This document shows, one piece after another, positions 10,689-22,612 of a DNA stretch of 64,000 nt (the first letter of the stretch is position 1; every line of letters begins with the position of its first letter). The translations under genes and the position numbers were made by a program. Below the pieces are notes generated by a model, which worked only from the letters and a program-made list of their open reading frames with translations, had not been told where the DNA came from and did no database searches. The DNA is taken from contig CAIIXF020000004.1 of NCBI GenBank assembly GCA_903813345.2, positions 16,661,513 to 16,725,512 of the forward strand, in the 5' to 3' direction. The stretch is from Owenia fusiformis. Taxonomy: Eukaryota > Annelida > Polychaeta > Sabellida > Oweniidae.

Positions 10689-11383
10689 AATGATGTCTCA
10701 TGAATTTGAATTATCTAAAGTAAAATGGAAAAATATTGTTAAAAACAAAGTGCACCAAATTGAAATACGAAAATGGCAAATGGAATGCATACTTTCAAAA
10801 AAGCTTTATATGTTTAGAATTGTATCCCCAATTTTTAAACCCATTATATGGTGGCATATTGCAAAATCAGACCCAAGAGTCTTAAAGTGTTGCAGAACTG
10901 TAATTAAATTGGTTATTGGTGAGGGAAGTATTATGGTAAATGTTAACAAATGGACAAATGGTAGGACTTCGAATGTATGTAAAGTATGTAAGCTAGAACC
11001 TGAAACTCTGAGTCATATGATCCTTAGATGCCCTGGCCATTATGAGGAAAGGGATGCAATCCTAAGGATTCTTAAATCTGTTGTTAATACAACACAGGAT
11101 ATCCCTAATGATACCATTTTGGGCTGGATATTTGGAGCCTGTGATGTATTTAATATACAGCAGTATAAAGAAATATCTGTATATATTCATAAAATTTACA
11201 TAAATAGACCAGACCCTTGGCCTGGCATCACATAATACCATATTGTATATATGTTTACCAATGTACATGTATCACTGTATATATGTTAATTTATCTATTA
11301 TAAATTTTATATAAAAAATTAATGTATAACACATCAGAAATGGTGGATAAAATAAACAAATAAATAAAAAAATAAAAATAAAA
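8779..11383 (+). mobile_element. 5'-truncated non-LTR retrotransposon (LINE), ORF2 remnant
   Basis: The element starts within the RT-upstream region and ends in an A-rich tail with AATAAAAATAAAAA. ATCA flanks both sides (8775-8778, 11384-11387) against a single ATCA in the empty site at 14842-14845. The first five residues of the long frame from 8763 (MRGII) come from flanking host DNA, so that ATG is not the element's own. RT blocks are readable: SKGKAPGWDSI, LDIKKAFDSVW, then SYADDTIILS with the catalytic YADD. The usual RQG/DP block is altered to VHQGGINS. No endonuclease domain is present. It is truncated and frameshifted, so inactive. Confidence 0.9.
10672..11235 (+). pseudogene. LINE ORF2 C-terminal part after frameshift, CCHC-like motif
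   Basis: This continues the RT protein in frame +1 relative to the preceding frame. Near the end a knuckle-like Cys/His motif is seen: CKVCKLEPETLSHMILRC. Such a motif is common at the C-terminus of several non-LTR ORF2 proteins. The equivalent region in the second LINE fragment (25501-26418) is CEVCNLIENEKHIMRSC. Confidence 0.8.
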
Positions 11384-11589
11384 ATCATACCACATCCTAA
11401 AATTTGGGTCCATTGCCATACCAAATGTCAAAAAAGGTATATATACAGTGAACCCCCATTGGTTCGAGCGCCCAAACAAATTTCTGTTTTCAGTCAGGTG
11501 GGGGGGGGGGTGCGATTGTGGCATTAAAAAAGCCAAAAATTAAGATCCATCTTGAATTTTACAAATCTTGATTCAACTTCCTTCAAAAT

Positions 11590-11800
11590 AGGGCTAGAAG
11601 CTAAGACCCCCCACGTTATAAAACTAAGAGCCTGTTATAAAACTAAGGCCCCCCACGTAATAAAACTAAGACCCTGTTATAAAACTAAGACCCCCACGTT
11701 ATAAAACTAAGACCCTGTTATAAAACTAAGACCCCCCACGTTATAAAACTAAGACCCTGTTATAAAACTAAGACCCCCCACGTAAAAAAAACTAAGACCC
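11590..11800. repeat. Minisatellite, about 42-bp unit
   Basis: About five alternating units of the words ACCCCCCACGTTATAAAACT and AAGACCCTGTTATAAAACT. It lies in the spacer between the two duplicated segments. Confidence 0.85.
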
Positions 11801-12190
11801 TAAATATAGTACGCAAATGCTATATTTCACATGAACATAGTGTGTTTTCATAAAATGAGTTTCTCTTACATTTAAAACGGACCAAGCTAATTCTTTGGAA
11901 ATCACTATATTGTGCAACTGATTGAATTGAAAATGTCAGTTCCCAGCAATTAATCTACGTTACAATATAGGCATGTTCAATGCTTGGTTTTTTTACAAAT
12001 ATATAACCATGACAGTATCCAATATTAGTGTTTAACAATGCAGAGATATACTCCTTTGCTCTGCTAAAAAGTATCAAACCGAGGCAATGGTCACAAAAAA
12101 TTTACACTTAATGATTGAATGACTGACAAACATTATGGAAATTACAATTTTAAGGACAAACACATAAGATATTTGTAATTGAGCAAAAAA
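11801..12190. other. Spacer between duplicates, no gene seen
   Basis: AT-rich DNA without coding pattern or clear repeat boundary. Confidence 0.4.
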
Positions 12191-12487
12191 GTGCTTGTGT
12201 GATCAGTGTTTGTTTGTAATTGTTTGTTTGATTTCGACAGATGATGATGAGCAATACATTGACCTTATGATATGCTCCCTCGAAAAGACACCTTCATGCG
12301 CTTTTGATAGCTTTTGAATTGACCAATGTTATAATCGATAACGACTATAAATTCTGATTGATTGAATGATTACATTACGATACATTTTAATGACATCTTG
12401 ATATACTATTGTACTCGTAATTATTGAAAAGCTGTTAAACTAGGTTGATATATACAGTTGACTTGTTTGTCTCTAATATTAGAACAT

Positions 12488-12540
12488 AGGACCTTATTTG
12501 TTTGTTTGTTTGTTTGTTTGTTTGTTTGTTTGTTTGTTTG
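12488..12540. repeat. TTTG microsatellite
   Basis: About a dozen TTTG units. The equivalent place in copy 1 (near 1390) has only two or three, so the tract changed length after the duplication. Confidence 0.9.
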
Positions 12541-13454
12541 TCTTCTTATTTGTTCGCTTGCTTGTTTTCAGTAGTCATTCTATCACAAAGTAAAATTAAA
12601 TTCTTTACACGACGGCCATAACGTTTACCCTGGACCAGGGGAGACTAAGTTTAACCTAGGTGTATTAAAATGGCACGGGAGCTGGCTTTTGGCTAAGGGT
12701 ATTCTCCTTCGGAATGTAATGGACAAAGGAGGAAATAATTGTTCTGGCATGTGACTTCTTCTCAATCGATCGACCGACCGACCGACTACATGTATGTCTT
12801 AATATTTTTCTGAGGTTCATAAAAAGGAGTTCAGATGGAGAAATCATATTCTAGCTATAAGTCCTTGTGATCCTCCACTATACCCCCCCCCCCATCTGCG
12901 TGAGAAGGTATGCAGTCAAATAGTGGGAGGGAAGGGGGTCACAGGAGCTTGTATCTAGACTACAGAAGTCACGTATAAGAACGGAGTCAGGATCTAAAAG
13001 GCGGATTCGTGCTGCATGGCACGTGGTGAAAAACATAATCTAATCTAAATCATGATATAAGGACAATGTTTATCGCTTTTATTTCAATTAGGTCAATGTA
13101 TTTATTTAATATATATTTGGATGTTGATCCTGGCGGGAGCCCAGTGCACATAAATTATTCTCAAGTGGTTGAAAATCATAAATCACAGAAAATAAATAAA
13201 TTGTGGCTGGTAGTTAATACTGGGACTGGGAGTTAGGGGTGGGTGGGTATCTCAAATCTAGCATACCCCTTTTTGTCCAATCTTTCTTTCTTCCGTCGTC
13301 TTACATTTTAACGCATATCGTTTAGCAAATCGAACGCTCGTTTCTGGTGTTGCTCACCGTTTAGTATAAAAGGCCCGATCCCGGAATAATACTCAAGGGT
13401 TCACAGGTTTGAGGTCGTTGTGTAAACACCTCTGCCCAGTTTATGTAAAGCCTG

Positions 13455-13582
13455 GGTCACATTTGCTCCGATTCATCTGACGGCGCCCGGCCGATTGAGT
13501 GTTCTGTTCAAAATTGTATTCAGTTTGAAACAAAATGCTCAATCGCCCGGGCGCCGGCCGATGAATCGCAGCAAATGTGACC
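13455..13582. mobile_element. 128-bp palindromic MITE (family A, copy in duplicate 2)
   Basis: Same element and same site as 5204-5331, with GGTCACATTTGC ends and GC-rich arms. It was therefore inserted before the segment was duplicated. Confidence 0.8.
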
Positions 13583-14012
13583 ACGGTATGACAATAGTAT
13601 AGTATAGATTGTCACACGGGAAGCTTATCGTAACCATTTAAACTTTAAAGCCATAATTAAGTCATATTCAAAATATAACATTGTTTTGCTTTCGTGCATT
13701 TTAATTGATTGTCTTCAGAGTTTTTGCGGTGATCTACAATACACACTATGACCAATGATTGATGTGTATCGCCAACATATACCCTCTCTCATATCCTGAA
13801 ACAATATTTTTGACTGCGTATTAAATTCACCATTGTGGACAACGGTTGGTGCAGTCTACGTTGTTTTCATGGCACCCCGGTTAAATCTACGCCGTAATGG
13901 TTAGAGTGCATTCAATATGCGAACATTAAAAGTTTGGCTTGTCAAGTAGTGTAGAGGATTGTAAAAAAGTTGAATCGAAGCAAATAAATTGCGAATAATT
14001 TGTGGATAATTT

Positions 14013-17000
14013 ATGGAAAAACTTGATAGAATGGAAACAAATGAGCTGGTTTGCAGAAGGTCATGTCTAACTGACCGCAGTGCCATAGCTGAAATGGTCG
14101 ACAGCGTATATGATGGCTTAGATTATCTAGACGCATTTTACTCACTTTATATGAAACAAAACTTCAGATATTGTTTTGTTGCCGAAAAGAATGGGAAAGT
14201 GGTGAGTTCCAGGTTTTGTTTAACATCCTCACATTTTGAGAATTTGGAGGGAATGGAACGGTATCCGTAAAATTGCTTCAAATTGACACATTTCTTTAAT
14301 TAAAAATCATCTAGAATTTGCCGGAGAGTCATATCTTCAATCGGACGATTTGAGGTTTGATACTTAAAGGTCATGTGTCAGTTTGAAAATATAGTTTAAT
14401 CATTCAAATATTACTTTCACGACCTGAAAAAACATTTGAGCCATTTTTGAAAAATGGGACTTTTGAAAAGGGTTGTTGAGCCTATGAGTTTCAAATATTT
14501 GAATTTACCGCCATCTTCAAGATAGTTAAGATTTTAAGATCTTCCGATACAAGAATTACAAAACACATCATTTTTTCTACTCTATTGAATAGCTCAGGTC
14601 ATATAGTGGCCAAAAGCCATACCAAATGCCCAAATATGAAACCAATGTCCCAAGGTCCCAAGAAGAAGGCGATCTTTGAGGAAAACGAACCAAAAACAAG
14701 CTCATATTAGGATATGTGTAACTACTAGACGAATTCCATACCATAATTGTGAGATCACATATTTTCCATGAACATTCTCATACCAGAAAGTTGAAAAATC
14801 TGACCATTTCCATCCCTCAAAAGTCATAATGAGGGGGCATTATCATACCACATCCTAAAATTTGGGTCCATTGCCATACCAAATGTCAAAAAAGGCATCC
14901 CATGTGTGCCGAGGATCCCCTTCAAGGTTTATATACAGTAAACCCCTTTAAATAAGTATTACATTCTTACAAAACATTTGCTATTGAATATACTAGCATT
15001 CAGTACAAGTTCATGAGGTCATTATGAACTCCTCTATAACAAAATGAAAAAGCAAATAAAAATCCTTTGATTTGGAATCAGCTAAAAGTGTGGGAATTGC
15101 ATGTTTCAGAATTTGACATATCTCAAATGAACTCTAAAGAATGAATTGTATGTTTGACAAATACAAAAAAATGCTTTCATGTGAGGTACACAAATGAAGG
15201 GGGAGATTTGTGGATAACATAAAAAATCGAACCCCTGGTCACCAATTGCTGGCTTAACGCCACTGTTCAATATGGCTTCGCGAAACGCAATTCGTTGCTT
15301 TGCTTTGGCTACGTCAGACTTAAATAAGTCAGCAATATCATTCTTATATCTTTCAAATGATAACGTACAATCAAGTAGAGATACCATTAACAGATTTTAA
15401 ATGCAAAAGTCTCTCTTTAAATTTTAAATCTTTAAATGGACTTTTCTGATGCATGATTGAATGCCGTTAAATGTCATTTGGAATGAACATGTATGGTTGT
15501 CCTGCAGTTTGTGGTGCATGCAGAAAAGACTTCACTACGTCACCCTGCAGCTGGTCTTCACCCATAGTAAAAGTTTCTCAAGTTGTAAAAACAAATCAAA
15601 GTGTCTTACGTCATTCACGATAAGAGATTAAGACTGAGGGAACTAGGGTGATTGGGTGCTTGACGACATGGCATCTGCACCATCGATGTAAAATGTAAAA
15701 GTGCTTGTTTCTTGCATCAGTGAAAGATTTTGGTGAAGTTGATTTAAAAAAGATAAATAATGTGGTGTGCACATAGTTATTGAAAATAGAAAAGATGTGT
15801 TCAGTATAAACTATGATTGCATATGAGTCCACATATGTCACATGACGTAACTGCTTTTTCCTTGGAGATGGTGAAACACGACACGATTTATTCAGCTATT
15901 AATGCTTTAAGTCGAGTTTTGATGGAAAATTAACCATAAAGGTGATAATATAAGACACAAATACAAACTTGTTTCTCAATTCAGGCAGCTAATCAAAAAT
16001 GCCCATTCGTGAATTAAGACTTCTCTTTAGGGAACATAACTCATTGTCATTTCTATTCAATTTTCTTGTGAAAATCGACACGCGGAAAAATGGTGAACCA
16101 GCCTAATGATCATTTTTGCATCTTTCACAATGGTAAATGAAATTTCCCGAAGCCCGAAGGGCTCGTGAAGTACATGTATCATCCTGTGAAAGTGTCACTG
16201 GTATTTGTTTTATTATTCACTATTATATGACAGTGGTATAATGATATCCAATACTGAATTTTGAACACAATGCATAAGTACATGAACTACGATTTGAATA
16301 ACTTCAATCGAGTATGTCGTGATACAAAATTCGAATTCAAACAGCCGCGCGCCATTTTGTTCACTTTCTTGAATTGAAAGCCCATGTTTTAAACAACGAA
16401 TATACCGGTACTTATTTTCATCATATTTGAATGAAAATGTATCAAAACTCTAGTAACATCTCAACCTTTTTAAAGGCAGAATCTATGGGGGTAACAAAAT
16501 TACAAGTAACATGTATATTAACAATCTCAAACACAATATCTCCCAAAAGATTCACGATTTGTTATAAATTAAGTTACAATGGATTCAAAGTGCAAAAATG
16601 GGTGAACAACGTTTAAATTCTCCCAAATAATAAGAATCGTAACCAAAATAATACATTATTGTAAAAATCTTTTGTTTTCCTTAAATAAAGTGTGCACTTT
16701 GGGGATTTTTAGTAAATAGACATGAAAAGGAATGTGATAAGCCAGAAATATTTTAAAATTGAATTTTTTTTGTTAGGCTGCTTGCTAGATCTGATTCTCT
16801 CATTAAGGCAGTGATGGTCAACGAAAGGCCGGATCAGAAATCTGAGGTCAGATATAAATCTTTGTCAATTGTCCAACGACTCATTTTCTAACATGTCTAC
16901 CGCTGTCTCGGAAACCGGCCATGTAAATGGAGAAATGGTTATATTTCTTGTAATACATGCCAAACAATATTATGTCACTATATTATTTAAAGTTTACTGG

Positions 17001-20000
17001 AACTATAAAGGCGGGGTATTTAACTCGATCTGTTATTCAGATATGAACATATCATGGCTCAAGAACCTCGGCGTGAATAATCATGAGATTAGTGTATTGT
17101 TTCGAAAATCCCCTTGTAAAATCACGATTGATATTTTAGGTATCCTATATTCACACGGTGTTATAGCATGACAGATACGCCACCTCTGAAAACGAGGTTA
17201 GTCGAATACGATCACTGATTTATCCAATAAAATGGCCACGATGAAACAGAAAGCTAAGGTAGGTGCATTATGTTCTACTACTGCGTATCAATAAAAGCAT
17301 GAACGATTTATGTTAGCGTCGCATTCGGTGATGCATTCAGTAATGTTTATTTTGAACGTAGTCTTTGCAAATCGACGCCCATGGATAACATGAAATAAGC
17401 GAAAAACTGTCGAGTTTGAAATTCAAAACTTCATAAAATTTAGTAATTTGTTTCTTTTCCTCGTTAGGGCATGCTCTACATTGCGCAACAACCTTGGTGT
17501 ATATAAATGTAACCTACATACGATCATACAAAGCCAATTAAGCATTGTAAACCACTTAATATGTTCTACTCAAGCCATGATAATGTATTTTGAATTTGCG
17601 GATACGCCAAAAATTGATAGACAGTTACGCGAACCTCGTTCATATATGTAAAACCGAATCATTTCATATCGCTTGTGATCCAAAATTGAAATGTTTTTCA
17701 ACCGGATTTGAGTTTTGTAAGCTATAATAGATGAAATCGTATTATTACCACCTTGCAGGGCCTGTTCTAGGGGTTTTAGTACTAGTTGAGAAGGCATTTA
17801 AATTGCTATATTGACGTGAGCAATATTGTGTCGGGCGTTAATGACTTTAGTCGGGCAATAATGATATTATCCACCCGGCTATGTTTCCCGGGAAAAGTGA
17901 TATCGTTCAGTGCGTAAGATTTTCTATTTCAAATTTGCTATTTCAGCCCTGGGCATTAACGGTGGTAATAATGGTAATAACGTCATTTCTGCGGGCAAAA
18001 TAGTGAAATATTGGACCTTGGGCCTGCGGCCCTTGGTCCAATATTTCACTATATTGCCCGCAGAAATGACGTTATTGTACTATTATGAAGATGGTGACAT
18101 AAACAGCTGAATATGATTTGTAATAATGGTAATATATGTCTAATGGTTCTCATGACATCATTTCTTCCGTCGCCTGTTCGTTGTTACTAATTTCTTCCTT
18201 TGCCTCTTCATTACAATCATTTTCACTTTCATTGGCTTTCGCTATTTTTTCCTTGCCCTATAGAGGCTCAAGCAAGAGCGTCTCTTGCGAGTCCTGAAAA
18301 CAAATATAGGCAGTTCACACATAGAGAGCTATCCATCTAGGGACCTTGACTTGACAGGAACTTGCATGTAACCGTCCGCTAACATCTAATGTAAAACTAA
18401 TACAATGCGTTGCTGTCCATAAAAAAGCATGCAATACATACGTATCTGTCTAACGACCTTGCGATTGAAACCTTATTATCTACAATATTTACCACATTTC
18501 TGTTCAACATTTGTCATTTTATGACTTGTTTATACACAGTTTACGTACAGTTAGTATTTTGAGTGGCTCTGAGGCACATATACTGAGAAAACACGAAAAA
18601 TGACTAAAAATTATGAACTTCGAAATCTCAGCTGGGTAGGTTTACAGCTTATATTCTGCTTCTTGTAGACCACACGACAGATTTAACTCAATCTTTATAA
18701 CCATTCACATATGCATCACCGAATGGAACTAGTTGAAAAGGAAAGCTTATCTGTGAATCTTGCCTACAGGCGAAAAAGAGGACATGCTGTCTTTCCCGTC
18801 CGCCATTTTTTGTTATCGTTACCGCAAAATTTGGCCAATTGCCTTGTCGTATCTGTCATGCTATAACACCGTGATTCAGTTCACTGTGCTCGATGGAGGT
18901 AGAACGGGAGTAAGACAAGCAGCCAGAACAGCCGCGCAACATAGAGGGAAGGGATTCTACAAGATACTGGAGAACTATTCAACCATGCAGATTAATTTTC
19001 TGTGCCCAAATCTAGAGCAATGGGCTTACACAGCATACTGGAATACCTTTGAAAAGAAAAGGATATCAAATCCTGAGCTGGGCTATCAGCTCATTGATAA
19101 GAGGGTGAGTTCAACTCCCAGCGTTCAACTTCCGATCTTCCGAACGCAGAGGTCCAACCATGATGCCTGAACCCCTGCGTTCGGAGGATGTCAACGGTTG
19201 AACCCCCATCTTGTCTTTACCCTATGATAATTGTAATGTACTGAACGACAACATACGCGCTCCTTGGAGTTTCGTAAATTACTTTCAAACTTGCGGTGCA
19301 AAACTGAGACTCGGGTGCAAAATGCCTGAAACATGTTTTTTTTCGCCCGGTTTTTTTCGTACAATATCACATACATGTAGGCTACTGGTCAGCTATGTAG
19401 AGGGAAAGTGCATTCTAAAATACAAGTTACTATAAAGACAGAGTAACACCTGTGACCAAAATGAAAAGGTGGGTAATAATTGTAAAACGCCTGTTTCAAT
19501 AGTAATGCCTGGGTCACATTTGCTCCGATTGAGTGTTTTGCAATTGTTCAATATTGAATTCAATTGGTGAAAAACTGCATGATTTTGAAAGATTGTTTGG
19601 CCGGGGGGGGGGTCGCTCGAACCCATCAAACCCCCCTGGCTATGGGCCAGGATGTGCACTGTTGGTAAATCACTTAATCAATCAACAAAATATTTTAATC
19701 CATTAATCTTTCTGACATAGATGCTGGAGATCTGACATGCTCACATGTTTTAGCTTATTCAGGCGCACTATACCTTTTGATACCGATATGCCAACGTTGT
19801 CAGTTCATTCGTTCTGGTCAATACCACAGGGGTGCCATTGACACAAACTTTGGTGTCTTTATGCGCTTGAATTTGTTGTTCTTGTTAAAAACATGCGACC
19901 ATGCACTGAGAATCAGTTAATTGAGTATTAAGAATTTTAATCGATTAAACTTGTGTCGATCAATTAATCGATGATCGATTAAATAGTTGATAAATTCGTT

Positions 20001-21128
20001 TTAAACACATTTGGCTTTGCTCATCTTTTTCTATATATTTTTATGACCATTAAGTCAATGACCGTGTTCCTAAGGCCAGTCCTTTCAAGTTTTAAACGTT
20101 GGAAATCGCTTATTTTAGGAACAAAATGTCAAGATTACTTTAGTACACTGTATCTAAGACTAACGCTACAATACGTTTTAATTGTAACCAACGGGTCAGA
20201 TTTAAACACCAATTTATTACCCGTGCAAAAAAAGAAAAATGGGATAACATAAAAATACTTCAGGCTGGCGTTTGTTATTAGCAAATCTTTTGGTAAATTA
20301 AAGGCCAAAATAAGACCAAATAACGTTACAAAACTCACAGACTTATACTTTCATTTGCTTCTTTCATAATTTCATAATCGTTTCTTCAGCATTTTAAGTT
20401 TGCATTTTGTAATTGTACATGTGTAGTGTTGACACATAGATTCCGTGTTAAATTATTTGAATTATTGGAGAGTATGGTAGAAAAAAGATTCTCTGGACAT
20501 TATGTCCCAAAAAGGTTACTTTATAAAGGTATCCATATTTCTTAAATGAGACACTCATTCTTTTCAGTATTGGAAGGTGTATATCATAAAGGAGACTGAC
20601 GTTTATCTCAACACTGTTCACCCTGGGAACAATGGCCTACCTACACAAACAGAACCAATGCATGAAATCAACATTGACGAAGCCGAGGGAATCCTCAAAG
20701 ATCCAGATAACAAGGAACGCCTGGTCCCTTCTGGGTCACTCTGCAGTTCATGGGAACCGTTTAGCGTCGACGATGGCCTTAGAACCAACCTAACTGCCAT
20801 CTATACGAGATCTAGTGTCTGGGGGACTAAGATTGACGGTGACTGTCGTGCCCTTAGTACCGGTACCATCTACGAATGCCCAAAAGGACTTATGTATGAT
20901 TTGGACTATTACGGACAAGAATTCAAGCAGTTAAAAGCTCATATTTTATCTCATGTGAAACACGCTCTTAAAGAGAGTAACATGAACAGGCAGTTGTATT
21001 TATGTGTGTTTTGCCCTTTTGAGATGTCTTTGGCTGATTTGGACGAGTTTATGTTAAAAGATATGGGATGGAAGCCCGAGCCTACCGATGAGACACCAGT
21101 CTATGTGACTATCACAAAACGACTTTGA
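14013..21128 (+). CDS. GNAT acetyltransferase, histidine N-acetyltransferase/NAT16-like, 3 exons
   Basis: Exons are 14013-14201, 18880-19104 and 20568-21128, all joined in phase 0, giving 324 aa. Exon 1 ends AEKNGKV before GTGAGT. Exon 2 starts after TGATTCAG and reads FTVLDGGRTGVRQAAR then HRGKGFYKIL, the GNAT acetyl-CoA loop region (R/Q-x-x-G-x-G/A, here HRGKGF). Exon 3 follows CTTTTCAG with YWKVYIIKETDVYL and ends at TGA 21126-21128. The pattern VYDGLDYLDAFY...FVAEKNGKVV is typical of vertebrate HISAT/NAT16 proteins, which acetylate the alpha-amino group of histidine. The substrate here is inferred only. Length fits the family. The first exon lies in duplicate copy 2. An AATAAA at about 21593 could serve polyadenylation. 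Confidence 0.8.
15106..15387 (-). CDS. Unassigned 93-codon frame within an intron
   Basis: The frame begins MVSLLDCTLSFERYKNDIAD and contains the charged, helix-like AKAKQRIAFREAIL. The first half looks protein-like, while the second half is Cys/Phe-rich and less so. It might be an exon or a TE remnant on the opposite strand. I do not recognise it, and a chance frame is equally likely. Confidence 0.2.
   Translation of the reverse strand: MVSLLDCTLSFERYKNDIADLFKSDVAKAKQRIAFREAILNSGVKPAIGDQGFDFLCYPQISPFICVPHMKAFFCICQTYNSFFRVHLRYVKF
17976..18076. mobile_element. 101-bp near-perfect palindrome
   Basis: Left arm AATAACGTCATTTCTGCGGG and right arm CCCGCAGAAATGACGTTATT, continuing inward (AATATTGGACC/GGTCCAATATT) to a short GGGCCTGCGGCCC centre. 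Arms are nearly 50 bp. It is a MITE or hairpin element, or a cruciform-prone site. The imperfect flanks GGTAATAATGGTAATAACG precede it. Confidence 0.85.
19105..20567 (+). other. Intron 2 of the acetyltransferase gene
   Basis: Holds a half copy of MITE family A (about 19512-19570) followed by a G-run dispersed repeat (about 19545-19650). A run of ATCGATTAA-type palindromic words lies near 19930-19985. Nothing coding is seen. Confidence 0.6.
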
Positions 21129-21653
21129 TAGAAAGTATTAATGAGGGGACATAAATGGTGATATTTGAAATACTGCACAATTAAAAAACACGAGAACATT
21201 AAACTGAATAAGTCAAACATCTTACATGTAGGATCTTCAAAAGGTTCGAGTTATGTGATTGGCATTTTGAAAATATAATACCAAAGTCCAAATTATTCCC
21301 AGACGATTATATTATATCCAACATATACTTATAAATTGACCATTGTTATTTTGGCATTTTCAAACATTTCCTTCAATTCTTAAACTGGCAGAACCCGGGG
21401 GGGGTACAGAAGGACTGAATTTATTAAACCGACAGAAGGACTGAATTTATTAAACCGATAAAGGAGTGTATTTCATTAACAGTTTTTTGACTAACTTTAC
21501 TGCTATCTTTGGATATTACAGAAATTCAACGAAAAATGTTGAAACTACAAATATCAGCAAACATCGGTGAACAATATCACATCGATTCTTGAATAAAATA
21601 GAAAGTTTCCGGGATGGCGAATCCAAAATGGCCTACTTAACATTTACCCTAGC

Positions 21654-21738
21654 CTTGCCCAAGTCGGTCTCGTTTACTATCTTGATTTCTATAATAATTC
21701 AAGATCAGATAAGTAAAAAAATACCGACTTGGGCAAGT
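21654..21738. repeat. Short hairpin element
   Basis: Arms CTTGCCCAAGTCGGT and ACCGACTTGGGCAAG enclose about 55 bp with a second smaller inversion (ATCTTGA...TCAAGAT). MITE-like. Confidence 0.65.
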
Positions 21739-22484
21739 CATTTACCCCAATTCTAAAGTTCTTACCCTTTCTTAAAACATAGCAGTTCTCTTTTGTATTT
21801 CAAAATATATATATATTCTCTCATGCAATCCCTAATTGTAGTATAGAGTGCACATGTACTTTTAGTTAATTTGCTACTACTGAATGAAGTAATTCTACAA
21901 TTTTTAGAATATATTGCATATTGGAAAAGCTAATTTCATCAAAGAAAATTCAGTCAGAATTGATATCTTTATCAATGAGTTTGCTTAGTTTAATTGACCA
22001 AACTAAAGCAGCACCAAATTAAGTAGAAGTACAGTACAGTATCAGTAGAAGTGTATCAAAACACCCAAGAAAAATAAATACATAATTTGTTGACTGTTAT
22101 TGCGAGTATCCTTGCAGCATGCAAAATATAACCAATATATACAACACTTTAGAAGCTTATATAGGTTATACCTCGGAAGGGATTGTATATTGGATTTATT
22201 CAGAGCCATGAGGAATGATATATGTTTCTGAGGGAACCCCTATTTTTTTCTCTTAACATCAAAAATAAAAATGTCATCTCCGGTCTGATGGTTGGATCGT
22301 TCATTGGTTTATCCTTTGGGATGATATGATATCTTACCTCTGGATAAACCAAATATACAATATCTTCACAAGTATAACATATTTACCTCCATATAATACA
22401 TGATTGAATCCTAAGCAATAAATAGGTATGTGACATCATATGATTATTTTTTAAACAAATTGTAATTGTTATCTACATAACAAG

Positions 22485-22612
22485 GTATTAACATGCAACC
22501 ACCTGCCATTAGTTACAGACACTGAACACCTAACAACTGCCAAACACTGTCCACAAAAAGTTGGACACTATGACAATATGCCACCCCTTCTGGTGGTGAC
22601 ATAAAACTCAAT
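22485..22612. repeat. Dispersed repeat B
   Basis: Contains CACCTGCCATTAGTTACAGA and ends with TTCTGGTGGTGACATAAAA. Relatives are at about 25022-25170, 28878-28982 (two short ends) and 32822-32955. Four or more copies lie within 11 kb around one gene, so this is a local short interspersed family. No tRNA-like promoter is seen. Confidence 0.65.

Larger units (their letters stand above)
1083..11458. repeat. Segmental duplication, copy 1 (expanded by insertions)
   Basis: The sequence from 1083 matches 12191 onward almost base for base and ends around 11458, equivalent to about 14950. The homologous blocks are 1083-2077, 4995-5355, 5851-5861, 6346-6820, 7653-7798, 8169-8778 and 11384-11458. Between them lie six blocks missing from the other copy: 2078-4994, 5356-5850, 5862-6345, 6821-7652, 7799-8168 and 8779-11383. 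Subtracting these leaves about 2.65 kb, close to the 2.76 kb of copy 2. At most joints the copy 2 sequence reads as an empty target site, so insertion into copy 1 is the simplest explanation. Confidence 0.9.
12191..14950. repeat. Segmental duplication, copy 2 (compact, mostly empty sites)
   Basis: This is the near-direct repeat of copy 1, starting at the shared word GTGCTTGTGTG and running to about 14950. It holds the intact first exon of the acetyltransferase gene (14013-14201) and its splice donor. Small differences include an expanded TTTG tract (12488-12540). It also has about 35 bases near 14896-14930 that copy 1 lacks. The two copies are tandem and in the same orientation, separated by about 730 bp. 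Confidence 0.9.
14202..18879 (+). other. Intron 1 of the acetyltransferase gene
   Basis: This 4.7-kb intron contains the rest of duplicate copy 2 (to about 14950), a minus-strand frame at 15106-15387, and a palindrome at 17976-18076. No further exon of this gene was found: the exon 1/exon 2 joint is in phase and continuous with the family pattern. Confidence 0.65.

Noticed and set aside
16869-17171. 100-codon frame in the acetyltransferase intron
   Set aside because: No recognisable pattern and no fit to GNAT. The exon 1/exon 2 join is already continuous.
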